This document shows positions 1 through 9,500 of a stretch of DNA of 23,373 nt, one piece after another. Source of the stretch: Bryobacterales bacterium (GTDB lineage Bacteria > Acidobacteriota > Terriglobia > Bryobacterales > Bryobacteraceae). The notes under the pieces are model-generated. The model saw only the letters and a program-made list of their open reading frames with translations. It was not told where the DNA came from and did no database searches. The position numbers and the translations under genes are program-made. The number at the start of each line of letters is the position of its first letter. Within the stretch, counting starts at the first letter, position 1. The stretch is from positions 1 through 23,373 of the forward strand of contig JAUZEU010000482.1 of the NCBI GenBank assembly GCA_030838885.1, written 5' to 3'.

Positions 1-202
1 CAATGGAAGTGCGCTGCCTAAAAGAGGGCTACCCGCCACATGCCAGCCACGCTCTCAGGCAAATAGAATGAACAGCGCAAAAGCCGCAGGCATTGACTGT
101 TCTCTGCATTCCCGTTGACATTGGGCAGTGCACTCGAAAGCTCGGCATTTCATTCCACACGCAGGCGCGCAAGGCCGGAGTGGCAGAGGCTGCTTTCGCA
201 CC

Positions 203-3200
203 TCAGAACCGCAGGTGCAACCCGACCTGCATCTGCCGCATGTTTGTTGCTACGTTCGTGACAACCCCCGAAACACCCGGGCCGGCATCTACCTGCCCGC
301 TGGGGTTGGCCAGATTGGCCCTGTTGAACAGGTTGAAGGTTTCCCAGCGAAACTCGAGCTTTTTGCTTTCTGCGATGGTGAAAGTCTTGAACAGGGACCA
401 GTTGGCAGTGAAGGAGTTTGGCCCGCGCAGAATATTTCTCCCGGCCGTTCCGAAGCGGTAAGGGCCTGGTACCGTGAAGGCCGCCGGATTGTACCAGAGG
501 TTCCGGCTTTGGCCTCCCGGAATGTCGTAAACACCTGTTCCCGAGGCCAGGTCAGGACGCAGCGTCACGTCTGCATTGATAGAAGCATTGTTGCTCAAAG
601 TTGGCGAGAACGGGAGTCCGCTCATGTATTGGGTGATACCGGTGAATTCCCACCCGTTAATAATCTGAGCGGCTAGTCCATGAACATTGGAAAGGTACGC
701 GCGACCGTTGCCGAACGGCAGGTCCAGAGTGTGGCCCACGGAAAAAACGTGAGTGCGATCCCAGTCCTCGACCGCGTGATTCAGGCGGAGCCCGAGCGCC
801 GCACCCAAGCCGCCGGCAGTATCGATGGATTTGGAGAACGTATAATTCGCGAACAAAGTCACTCCGTGCGAATAACGCTTCGTTAGTTTTGTCTGCAGCG
901 ACTGATAGCTGTTACTCAGAGCGTCGCTGCCGTCGCTGATTGACTGTGGAATCCCGAACTTGTTGAACAGTGGGCGGCGCGGGTTCAGTGGCCCCGGTCC
1001 TGGTGTCGCCTGATTGAGCGGAATGGACAGGCCTTCGTGACGTCCGGCATTGGCCACATAAGATACAGTCGCGGTGAGCGCCCCGGGAAACTCGTGTTCC
1101 ACCGAGAAGTTCCAGGAATCCACATAGGGTATCTTCAGGTTCGCGGGCCGGTATGTGGCGCCTACGTTCGGCGGCAGTAAGAGGATTCCATTCGATGGGA
1201 CCGTGGGAAATACAGCGGCGGGAGGACCCTGCGACAAGGTGAACACGGGCGCAAAGGGTGTCGCCTGGGGCGGCGTTTGGGTGATGGTGGTTGGATACAC
1301 GGTCGCAATATCGTTGAAGTTAGCCCCGAAGATCTCTTCGAAGTAACTTCGTCCCCATCCCGTACGGATGACCGTTCGCGGCGAAAATGCATAGGCGATG
1401 CCCAGGCGCGGAGAGAGATTGCGCCACTGTGTCCGGACACCCGAGCCTTTGTCATTGTTGCCCACGCCCGCTACCAGAATCGAATTGATGGTCACGTCGT
1501 AGCGGCCGCCCTCACCGGCGCGCAATGTGTGATCCGGGAACCATGTATCCCAGCGCAACCCGTAACTTAACGTCAGCTTTTGCGTGGCGCGCCATGTGTC
1601 CTGCACGAAATAGAACATCGACCACTGCAGGTCTTCAGGACTTCCCCTTTGCACGGACCGGGTAAAGGCGCTCGGCAAGCCAAGCAGAAATGCGGCGGGC
1701 CCAAGTCCCGAGCCGGTTGCTGTCGCGCTGCCCGTAATGGAAGGACTAAATGTAAACAGGCCGTTTCTCGTCGAATCGCTCGCGAGACGGAGGTTCTGGG
1801 CGTAGCGCACATCCTCACCCCACTTGATCGTGTGATTGCCGATGACTTTAGTCCAGTTATTTACGGCCTGATAAGTAAATTCACGTTCGGCTAAAGGACA
1901 GTTGCACTGGTTATTGGCGAGTCCATAACCTTCCTGAAAACCTCCGCGGCCCGTAATATTGAATTCCGAGAGGCCAGATGTCTTTATGTCGCCGGACATA
2001 TTGATGCCTGGAATACCTGCGGTTTCCGAAGCGTTCATTCCGTAGTCGAGCGATTGCACATTGACCCGGTATCTTGTAAAGCCAAAGCGGAAGTCGGTGA
2101 GAAGAGTCGGGCTAATTACGCGATTGAAGCCCGCCACCAGATTCTGATTCAGAGCCGTCGCCAGTCCCGCGAAATTGAGGCCGCTCAGGCCGGGACCGCC
2201 GGCAAGACCGAATGCAGCCGGTGCCTGGTTGGAGAACTTCGAATATGAGTAGCGAGAGAAGTACCGCATGCGTTCCGAGATGACGTGATCGGCCCGGACA
2301 TCGAACTGGTCCGTGTCGAACTTCTGCGAGCCGGACGCGGTGTAATTGCTGTTGAAGGCACCGGGTGCGCCGGCATTCGGCAGGGGAAGCAGACTCATCA
2401 CCTTGATAGCCTGCGGTGAGAGCCGGCTTGTGGGAATCACGTTGCCGGTGAATTGCTGACGCCCCGTGCCGTCACTATTGCCCGTATCGGGATCGAAGAT
2501 GGGCGTACCCAGCGCGCTGAAGTCCCCGTTTCGCTCGGCCTGAGTGGGTACGGTGGTCAGGATGGACGAACCGGTACGGCGGCGGGTCCCCTGGTAATCG
2601 CCGAAGACGAAGAGTTTATCTTTCTTTATCGGGGCGCCCAGTGATCCCCCGAACTGGTTCCATTTCAGAGGGGGCGCGCCATTGGGCTGGCTGAACGGAT
2701 TGCGCGCATTGAGGACGTTGTTCTGCAGATATTCGAACAAAGAACCGTGGTACTGATTGGTCCCCGATTTGGTTTCCACCTGGATGAGGGCTCCGCCCGC
2801 CTGCGAGAACTCCGCGTCGTAATTTCCCGTGGTAAACTTTGCCTCCGAAACCGCATCGATGGACGGATTCACGACGATGATGCCTAGGACCTTGTCGTTA
2901 TTATCCGCGCCGTCGATCATGAAGTTATTGGCGCCGAAGCGCTGGCCATTGGTATTGATCTGAAGTCCCTGCTGCGGGTTTTCACTTGCGGCATGCTGGC
3001 CGGGTGCCAGTTGCGAGCCCGGCATGGCCAATTGCAGGTATGTGAAGTTCCGGTTCACCATGGGCAGTTCGGCGATTTGCTTGCTTTCGAGAGCCACGGC
3101 GACTTCCGCGCGGTCGGTCACGAGCGCCGGCGTCTCACCCGAGACGGTGACCTGCTGGTTCACCTCACCTACGGTTAGCGGAATATCCACTCGCTGCGAC

Positions 3201-3559
3201 TGACCGAGGCTGACGGTTACGTCTTGCTGCAGATAGCGCTGAAAGCCGGCTGCCTGCACGTTGACGGAAAAATGGCCCGGCAGAAGCTGTGTTTGCTGAT
3301 AATTTCCTGAATCATTGCTCTCCGTGGTGTACACGGTGCCGCGCTCGGTGCTGGTTATGGTCACCTTGGCGTTGGCGACTGCGCCACCGGAGGGATCTGT
3401 AATAGTTCCAAACAGGGTTCCCGAAGCTGCCTGGCCATAGAGTAAATGGCCTGCGGCGAAACTTAGCAGGAGCAATAAGCGTCCGAGCCGCCGGCTTGAG
3501 GAAAGAGTGCTGGTGCAACCCGCGCATTTGATTCTTCGTGGAGTCTGAATGCGAGTCAA
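203..3559 (-). CDS. TonB-receptor-like (Oar-type) outer membrane protein with carboxypeptidase-regulatory domain
   Basis: Predicted outer membrane beta-barrel protein of 1118 residues, the normal size for the Oar/TonB-receptor-like family abundant in Acidobacteriota. It starts with a long basic N-terminus and a hydrophobic signal segment (about residues 26-42), followed by a carboxypeptidase-regulatory Ig-like domain (about 47-130, with GTITDPSGGAVANAKVTI), a plug-like region (about 160-330, with NGQRFGANNFMIDGADNND and VETKSGTNQYHGSLFEY) and a long barrel ending in aromatic LRF, as outer membrane proteins do. The start is TTG: there is no Met in the N-terminal region, and AGGAG sits 5 nt upstream. 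It lies 153 bp downstream of the small secreted gene at 3713-4312 and may be the last gene of that operon or have its own promoter. Such proteins are thought to import or bind large substrates; the ligand is unknown, and I see no clear TonB box. Family assignment is firm, function is inferred. Confidence 0.93.
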   Translation of the reverse strand: MTRIQTPRRIKCAGCTSTLSSSRRLGRLLLLLSFAAGHLLYGQAASGTLFGTITDPSGGAVANAKVTITSTERGTVYTTESNDSGNYQQTQLLPGHFSVNVQAAGFQRYLQQDVTVSLGQSQRVDIPLTVGEVNQQVTVSGETPALVTDRAEVAVALESKQIAELPMVNRNFTYLQLAMPGSQLAPGQHAASENPQQGLQINTNGQRFGANNFMIDGADNNDKVLGIIVVNPSIDAVSEAKFTTGNYDAEFSQAGGALIQVETKSGTNQYHGSLFEYLQNNVLNARNPFSQPNGAPPLKWNQFGGSLGAPIKKDKLFVFGDYQGTRRRTGSSILTTVPTQAERNGDFSALGTPIFDPDTGNSDGTGRQQFTGNVIPTSRLSPQAIKVMSLLPLPNAGAPGAFNSNYTASGSQKFDTDQFDVRADHVISERMRYFSRYSYSKFSNQAPAAFGLAGGPGLSGLNFAGLATALNQNLVAGFNRVISPTLLTDFRFGFTRYRVNVQSLDYGMNASETAGIPGINMSGDIKTSGLSEFNITGRGGFQEGYGLANNQCNCPLAEREFTYQAVNNWTKVIGNHTIKWGEDVRYAQNLRLASDSTRNGLFTFSPSITGSATATGSGLGPAAFLLGLPSAFTRSVQRGSPEDLQWSMFYFVQDTWRATQKLTLSYGLRWDTWFPDHTLRAGEGGRYDVTINSILVAGVGNNDKGSGVRTQWRNLSPRLGIAYAFSPRTVIRTGWGRSYFEEIFGANFNDIATVYPTTITQTPPQATPFAPVFTLSQGPPAAVFPTVPSNGILLLPPNVGATYRPANLKIPYVDSWNFSVEHEFPGALTATVSYVANAGRHEGLSIPLNQATPGPGPLNPRRPLFNKFGIPQSISDGSDALSNSYQSLQTKLTKRYSHGVTLFANYTFSKSIDTAGGLGAALGLRLNHAVEDWDRTHVFSVGHTLDLPFGNGRAYLSNVHGLAAQIINGWEFTGITQYMSGLPFSPTLSNNASINADVTLRPDLASGTGVYDIPGGQSRNLWYNPAAFTVPGPYRFGTAGRNILRGPNSFTANWSLFKTFTIAESKKLEFRWETFNLFNRANLANPSGQVDAGPGVSGVVTNVATNMRQMQVGLHLRF

Positions 3560-3564
3560 TGTTT

Positions 3565-3569
3565 CTCCT
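3565..3569 (-). promoter_or_regulatory. Shine-Dalgarno AGGAG deciding a TTG start
   Basis: AGGAG on the minus strand lies 5 nt before the TTG at 3559-3557. No ATG or GTG in frame nearby precedes the signal peptide, so this site fixes the start of the receptor-like gene. Confidence 0.7.
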
Positions 3570-3712
3570 AACGGATGTCTCTGAGTCTGGCTTTGCAGTC
3601 TGATATCGCGGAACCTACTGGGGATAATCTACACCCGGAGCGTTGCCGATGCCATAGCCAAGGCGAAAGTTTTCGAGAGCCGAGGTCAGAAAGTTGAATA
3701 TTGCCGCGGCAC

Positions 3713-4312
3713 TTAATTGATCATGCCGCATACGGGAGATGGCAGAATGTTCCAGGCGCCATTCTTCTTTCCGAGGACCCGCCACGACGAGGAGCCGCAG
3801 AGACTTCCACACGAACGGGACACATAGACTAAGGCCGAAGTCCGGTCGGCATTGAACAGCACTCGGCTCAACTGAATCAAATTCGGTTCGGGAAACGGAT
3901 CGGCAATTTCTCTATCAGGAGGATCGACCGGAACCTGCGGTTGGAAGCGCCGGCGCCGCCACAGATCCGCTTGCCCGGGATTGATCATCACCCAGGGACG
4001 TTCTATCCTGAACTTTCCTTTCTCCAGCAGTTCGGGCAATCCCCGCTCGTCCTGATTTGAAGTCAGCAAGTCTTTAATGAGCTGCTGCAAATCCGGAGAT
4101 AATTGCGGGCAGATCTTCAAGGGCGATGGCAGTTCCCGCGAATCCAGAGTCTCCTGAGCGATCAGGAGGCGCTGACTGGCATGCGTATCTGTGATTGGGG
4201 TAATCGCGAGGACGGCCGAATAGACTGCATAATCGTCCATACCGAACGCCGCGAGGCCGGAAACGGGAGCAGCGACCGATACGAACAACAGCATGTAAAT
4301 CATGGGCACCAT
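3713..4312 (-). CDS. Small secreted protein of unknown function
   Basis: A 199-residue protein that I do not recognise. It begins with a hydrophobic signal-like segment (residues 1-22, MVPMIYMLLFVSVAAPVSGL), so export is likely. The middle is soluble and proline-rich (PQVPVDPPDREIADPFPEPN). The C-terminal 40 residues contain two cysteines in SRSCGSLCGSSSWRVL followed by KKNGAWNI, a strand-rich ending seen in many acidobacterial secreted proteins of unknown role; the CGSLCG pair could form a disulfide. It lies 33 bp after the Ig-like protein gene on the same strand, so it is probably part of the operon beginning at 9848. The ATG at 4303 (residue 4) is an alternative start; no strong ribosome binding site separates the two. 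Coding status is supported by the signal peptide and placement, not by a known family. Confidence 0.7.
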   Translation of the reverse strand: MVPMIYMLLFVSVAAPVSGLAAFGMDDYAVYSAVLAITPITDTHASQRLLIAQETLDSRELPSPLKICPQLSPDLQQLIKDLLTSNQDERGLPELLEKGKFRIERPWVMINPGQADLWRRRRFQPQVPVDPPDREIADPFPEPNLIQLSRVLFNADRTSALVYVSRSCGSLCGSSSWRVLGKKNGAWNILPSPVCGMIN

Positions 4313-4345
4313 CGGTTCGCCTGTAATCTGCGACTAAGCTGCACA

Positions 4346-5242
4346 CTACCGAACGGTCACGAGAATATCCTGCGGCGTTGTCAGAATACCGTCGTCCGCG
4401 TAGGCCCGCAGCACGTAGTTGCCGGGCTTACTGAACGTTACGGTGGTGGTCGCGCGGCCCTTAATCGGCCCGTCCGCCGCAGGCGTACCTGTCGAGGCCG
4501 GCTTCACGGCTGCGGACCGTATCGGGTCGAAGTTAACAGTCCCCGGTCCGCCACGGTACACAACCCATGTAACGCCCAGCCGCACACCGGGATCGAGCTT
4601 GACTATCGCCTGAGTCGCCGGGCTGGGTTGACGGGCAAAATCCCCTGCAGCAACTCGGTTCGCGTCCCTGGGAGTCTTGCGCACGATTGGCTTCGGATAA
4701 CCGTCGTCGGTCACATCCACAGAGAGCGTCAGCGGCTCGCCGGGCGCAAGGGTCCGCCGCGACGAACCCACCATCTCTATCGCGGGCGGCGCATTCGGTT
4801 CCTCGGGAAAAGTCAGCGCGCCCGCCCCTTTACGGTTTTCCAGATACACCAGATTCGCCAGTTCATACAAGGGAACCAAAGTGCCAAAGGTCTTCTCCGT
4901 CTTGCCCCGAAAGTTCAGCGTCCAGACCAGGTCTTTTTCTCCCCAGTCCGCAGGCACTTTCACTTTGAAAACGAACTCCTGCCTGCGCGGGTAGAAATGC
5001 GATGGCTGTCCCTGGTCGGGAGCGCCCGGTTCTATCTTGTTGTCTGGCCCAACCGGAATGTCCACCTCTTCCTCATAGTTGCGGTTGAAATATCCGAAGA
5101 CCATGTTGAAGCTGCCGTCGGGATTCCGCTCCCATCCTTCGTAAACAGGAACGACACCCTGTCCGGATGCGTAATGAATCTGGCCCGGAGAAACAACACA
5201 AGCGAGCAGGCCAATAGCCAGAATTCTGAGAACAGTCTTCAT
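4346..5242 (-). CDS. Secreted protein with C-terminal Ig-like region, partner of the cytochrome/monooxygenase gene
   Basis: About 298 residues. I choose the ATG at 5242, because it is followed directly by a signal peptide (MKTVLRILAIGLLACVVSPGQ) and lies 11 nt after the stop of the upstream gene; the longer frame back to 5347 would overlap that gene and has no signal. The mature N-terminus (VVPVYEGWERNPDGSFNMVF, then GYFNRNYEEEVDIPVG) resembles a conserved secreted family I have seen beside cytochrome c/monooxygenase-like proteins in Acidobacteriota; this is recall, not a search. The C-terminal part ends in strands typical of bacterial Ig/PKD-like folds (GNYVLRAYADDGILTTPQDI, then LVTV). No catalytic motif is visible. 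It could be a binding or scaffold partner of the copper/haem protein encoded immediately upstream. Confidence 0.85.
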   Translation of the reverse strand: MKTVLRILAIGLLACVVSPGQIHYASGQGVVPVYEGWERNPDGSFNMVFGYFNRNYEEEVDIPVGPDNKIEPGAPDQGQPSHFYPRRQEFVFKVKVPADWGEKDLVWTLNFRGKTEKTFGTLVPLYELANLVYLENRKGAGALTFPEEPNAPPAIEMVGSSRRTLAPGEPLTLSVDVTDDGYPKPIVRKTPRDANRVAAGDFARQPSPATQAIVKLDPGVRLGVTWVVYRGGPGTVNFDPIRSAAVKPASTGTPAADGPIKGRATTTVTFSKPGNYVLRAYADDGILTTPQDILVTVR

Positions 5243-5253
5243 GCGGTTATCGG

Positions 5254-6552
5254 TCACCGCGTGCTGGTCAGCGGACGCTTTTTGGCTTTGCGGGCATCCA
5301 TTTCGGACTTGTATTCCTCGTCCGTCATGTAATAAAAATTCACCCATGCCTTGGACATCTCGTCGTTAGTCCGTTCTCCGTAACCCACCCAGTTTCTGGC
5401 ATCGGGATTCCCCGCATTTTTCGTAGAATTGTCATGCCAGTTGATCACGTGCAGAATGGTGCCCGCCGGCAGAATCGGAGCCGAATCGTCGGTGTAGTTG
5501 TAGACGATCTGCCACCCGAAATTGAATTTGCTGACGCAATTGAGCGGTTCCACTCTCATGTCCGGATATATCGCTTCGATGCACTCCGCTTTTCCCCGAT
5601 TGTGCATGTGCGGCATGAAACCGGTCACCTTCGTAGCCTTCTCGAATTTGAAATACGCATCGGACCGGGCGTTCTCCTCGCCGGCCGGAATATCCAGGTC
5701 CGTCGAGGCAACCTGCACGGTTCTCACCACATGCTTCGGCACGTAGCCTTTCGGATAGAAGACCACACCCTGGCTGACCTGATCCGTAATCTCCTCACCT
5801 ACAGAATGGTAGTGAACGTTAAACTGCAGCTTCGATCCGGCCCGCATCAGCTTGCCCGAACCGTCCGGAAAATAGTCGCCGTTCTTGCCGACTGCGTACT
5901 CATTGAGCGTGCCGCCGTCGGGATTACCTTCCTCGTCGAGCATCGTTTGGACCGAGTGGTGCAGTACCCGCGCTCCGCCGTTCGGCGAAGGCTTGGTTTC
6001 AACAGCCTTGATGTAGCGGTCTTCCGTCAGTCCGGTTTCCGCGACCAGATTGCCCCACCAGTCGGTTGCTTTGGCCTTCACCGTGAAGGCCACCGGCGAT
6101 TGCACAATCAGGTCCGGCGTGCCGATGTGCCAGCGGCCGCTGTCGTCGAAATGTCGCGGCGGGGGCATGTCGGCGGGATTACCCTCGTGCGCGCCACTAT
6201 CCGCCCATGTGGCGATCAGCTTAATCTCGTCGCTGGTCAGCGAGGGGTCGTCCTTGAACTCCTTGATTCCGACATTGTGGTCCACAAACCACGGCGGCAT
6301 ACTGCGCTCCGCCACCTTTTCCTTGATAGCGCGCGCCCAGGGCCGTACTTCTTTATAGGTGAGAAGCGACATAGGCGCGATATTGTTCGGCCTGTGGCAG
6401 TTCTGGCAGGCTCGTTGCATCACCGGCGCAATGTCCTTTGAAAACGTGATGTCGCGCGCGGCTTCCGTCTTACCGGCAGTCTGCGCAATGAGGGGCGCTG
6501 CTGCCAGAGCGAGCACCGCTGTACACAACGCCGATCTTGTCTTGATTGCCAT
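5254..6552 (-). CDS. Secreted cytochrome c-type / copper type II ascorbate-dependent monooxygenase-like protein
   Basis: A 432-residue exported protein with a signal peptide (residues 1-23, ending LIAQ). A mono-haem cytochrome c-like domain follows: CQNCH at 49-53, with SMPPW at 84-88 as candidate for the distal Met ligand. The C-terminal two thirds carries the histidine pattern of the peptidylglycine-hydroxylating (PHM/DBH) copper monooxygenase fold: HH at 198-199, HYH at 247-249 and MPHMH at 313-317. Members of that family hydroxylate C-H bonds using O2 and two copper centres. Here the haem domain could supply electrons in place of ascorbate (inference). GGAG stands 8 nt before the ATG. It lies 23 bp downstream of the receptor-like gene at 6576-9848 and 11 nt before the Ig-like protein gene, so one transcript is likely. 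Substrate unknown. The CxxCH motif is certain; the copper assignment rests on motif pattern. Confidence 0.88.
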   Translation of the reverse strand: MAIKTRSALCTAVLALAAAPLIAQTAGKTEAARDITFSKDIAPVMQRACQNCHRPNNIAPMSLLTYKEVRPWARAIKEKVAERSMPPWFVDHNVGIKEFKDDPSLTSDEIKLIATWADSGAHEGNPADMPPPRHFDDSGRWHIGTPDLIVQSPVAFTVKAKATDWWGNLVAETGLTEDRYIKAVETKPSPNGGARVLHHSVQTMLDEEGNPDGGTLNEYAVGKNGDYFPDGSGKLMRAGSKLQFNVHYHSVGEEITDQVSQGVVFYPKGYVPKHVVRTVQVASTDLDIPAGEENARSDAYFKFEKATKVTGFMPHMHNRGKAECIEAIYPDMRVEPLNCVSKFNFGWQIVYNYTDDSAPILPAGTILHVINWHDNSTKNAGNPDARNWVGYGERTNDEMSKAWVNFYYMTDEEYKSEMDARKAKKRPLTSTR

Positions 6553-6575
6553 TCGGTTTACTCCAATGTTGCCCG

Positions 6576-9500
6576 TCAGAACTGAACCTTCAGCGCCAGT
6601 TGCCCGATGCGCGGATCGCGCGCACTCGTGATCAGTCCGAACGTGCCGGAATTGATCGAAGTACCCGGGTTGTTGAAATTAGCTTTGTTGAACACATTGA
6701 AAAACTCCGCCCGAAACTGAATTTTCCAACGTTCGCTCAAGGCAAAATTCTTGAATGCACCCAGATCTGTGTTGAACAGTCCGGGGCCGCGCAAGGCTCC
6801 CTTCGCCAAGTTACCATAAGTGCCCAGAGCCGGCGTCACAAAGGAACCCGTCCGCAGGTAGGCTACGCATGGCGCGAGGTTGGCGCATGGCCCCGATGTC
6901 AAGCCCAAACCACCGTTGTAATCTACGTGGTCCGCGCCGATAGCAGTCTGCGAGCGGTCCGTGCCGGCAAACAGGGTAATCGGGGGGCCGGTCTGGGCGC
7001 TGGTGATACCTGTCAGTTCCCATCCGCCGAGCACGTTCCGAAGCAGCGCATTCGATCCCCTGAGGAGCGGCAACTGCCAGACGTAAGAGATGACCAGCAC
7101 CTGGGTAAAGTCGAAGTCCGAGGGACCAATATCGAGCCGTTTGAAACCGGGGATGTAGGGCGACATAGTGAAGCCAGCGTTTAGCATCGGCGATGTAACA
7201 TCCGCCCCGAACGGTACATTGTCGATACTCTTTGACCACGTGTAGTTGGCGAGCACCGTGAAACCATGCGAGAGCCGCTTCTCAATGCCGAGTTGCAGCG
7301 AATTGTAAAACGAGTTCCCGGAACCGCTTCCCTGGATAATGCTGGTGTAGGGCTGAAAAGGACGGCGCGCGTCGGTGGAAAGCGTGCTCCCCGGAATATA
7401 CATAGCCGGATTCAACTGAATGTTTTCCATCAGATGATTGGTGCGCGAACCCACATACGCAACGCGTGCCAGCCAGTCCGCCCTCAGCTGCCGCTCAACG
7501 GTCAGGTTCCAGTTGTAGACAGTGGGCGTCTGCAGCTTGTAGTGCGAGGTGTCCCACGAGTAGACGCGGACTGGTGTGGGGAACACGAAATCATGGGGTA
7601 CGGGAAAAGGCAGCGGGAAGGGATTGTTTACGCCTTGGTAAGGGTTGCTGAACGGGCCCGCAGGGTTGGTCAGCGAAACAGTGGGACTGAACGGCGAAGT
7701 CTGCACCTGGCTGTCATTGGAGAATGCCGGGACACGGGAGTTGTAGAAGACTCCGGCGCCCCCACGGATGCTGGTCTTACCGTCGCCGTGCAGATCGTAC
7801 GCGAAACCGGCGCGCGGCGCGAAGTTATTCCATGAGTTGGAGCGGCCGTCAGTCGGAAATCCGTCGTCGCCCGTAAATATTTCACCCGGATAGGCATTCG
7901 TGTAGACCTTTGAGCGGATTCCCTTCGCATACAGACTGGGATCAAACGCTTCAGCCTGGGGGTAAATGTCATGCCAGGGGAAGGAAGGCTCCCACCTAAT
8001 GCCGTAGTTCAGGGTAAGTCGGCTTGATGCTTTATAAGTGTCCTGAATAAAAAGCGAGAAGAGAACGTTCCGGTCCCTTTGGAACGACCCCCATCCCTGG
8101 GTGAACGTCCGCAGGCGGCCGAGCTCGAAGTCGGCGATCGCGACGCCCGTGATGTCCCCGGTGAAACTGAAAGTCCCGTTCTGGAACAGGTGGTTGTTGT
8201 GATTGAAACGCGCTCTTTCAAACGCGCCCCCCGCGGCGATTGAGTGGCGTCCCTTCACCCAGCGCACCGTGTCGTACCAGTCGAAGGTGGTACGTGCGAA
8301 CACGGCGTCCGCGAAGGCGCCGAAGCTGAAATACCCGGAAACGCCAAATGACTCGATGGCCTTGTTAGGCGTCTGGTAGATGTTCTTCAGGCCGAAGTCC
8401 GTCATGTTTGGAGTGTTCGTTGGTGGATGGCGGCTGGTTGTCTCGCGTGTTATGCCGAACCGGAAGTCGTTCAACGTGTTGGGCCCAAAAATATGTGTTT
8501 CCTGGATCGCGGTGTTGTACGAGTTATCCGGAGTCTGGTCTGCGTAGGTCAGCAGGTTGTTATTGGCGAGAATACCCGGCTGCATGTAGTAACTCTTGTT
8601 GAACCGATAATTGAGCCGGTCGTTGACCGAAATGCTGTAGTCGGTCCGAACAATGAATTCGTTGAAGTCCTGGATCACCGGGGCACTGTAGATCGAGTAG
8701 CCGTTCGGCAGGCTTGCAGCGGGAAGATACTTCACCATCGCCAGTGCGGCCGGGTCGAACCTGCTCACCGGAATCTGGTTGTTTGCGAACACCTGATTGG
8801 TCGTCGGATCCTTGATGGGTGCGGCCCGCCGCAGTGGATTGGCGGGATCGCCCGCGCTTAAATACGCGGAAAAGTCGCCGTTCAGATCGGCCGCTGTCGG
8901 CACGTATGCCGTGAGACCCCCGCGCGTGTTGCGGATTTTGGTTCCCTGATAACCGCCGAAGAAGAAGAGGCGGTCTTTGATTACTGGTCCGCCCAGCGTG
9001 CCGCCGTACTGGTTGCGCTTGAGCTGGTCGAGCGTGGGGCTGAAAAAATTCCGTGCGTTGAACGCGGCGTTCCGGACGAATTCGAACGCACTGCCATGCA
9101 GCGTGTTTGTTCCGGATTTGGTCACCACGTTCACTACGCCCGATGAATTTTGCCCGAATTCGGCGCTGAAGTTGCTTGTCTGGAAACTGAACTCCTGCAG
9201 CGCGTCGGGCATTGGAAGCGGCTGATTGACGTTACTGAAGATATCCTCACTGTGCACGCCATCGAGATTGAAAGCGATGTTGTTCTGGCGACCCCCGTTA
9301 ACCGACACCGTCACGGCCGAGGGGAATGTCTTGGTGGCTCCCTGATCGGCGTTATTGGAGGGTGCGTTCACCGCTCCCGCTACCAGGGTCGTAAGCTGTG
9401 CCGGATTTCGTCCATTGAGTGGCAGTTCGATGATGCGGGCCGAGTCCACCACCTGCCGGATCGTCGACGATGTCGTGTCCACCTGAACCGCGTTGGCCTC

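Noticed and set aside
1..202. Left edge: possible gene end or terminator after the receptor-like gene
   Set aside because: No open frame with support on either strand and no hairpin with a T-run; nothing can be claimed.
3615..3812. 65-codon minus-strand frame in the gap between the small secreted gene and the second receptor gene
   Set aside because: Half of it overlaps the small secreted gene in another frame, and it has no ribosome binding site; the tail is too short to judge as a gene remnant.
4103..5332. 409-codon plus-strand open frame
   Set aside because: Lies antisense to the Ig-like protein and small secreted protein genes, which have signal peptides and clean junctions; its translation is Arg-rich with no recognisable domain.
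5434..6441. 335-codon plus-strand open frame
   Set aside because: Antisense shadow of the cytochrome/monooxygenase-like gene, typical of GC-rich coding DNA; no motif or signal.
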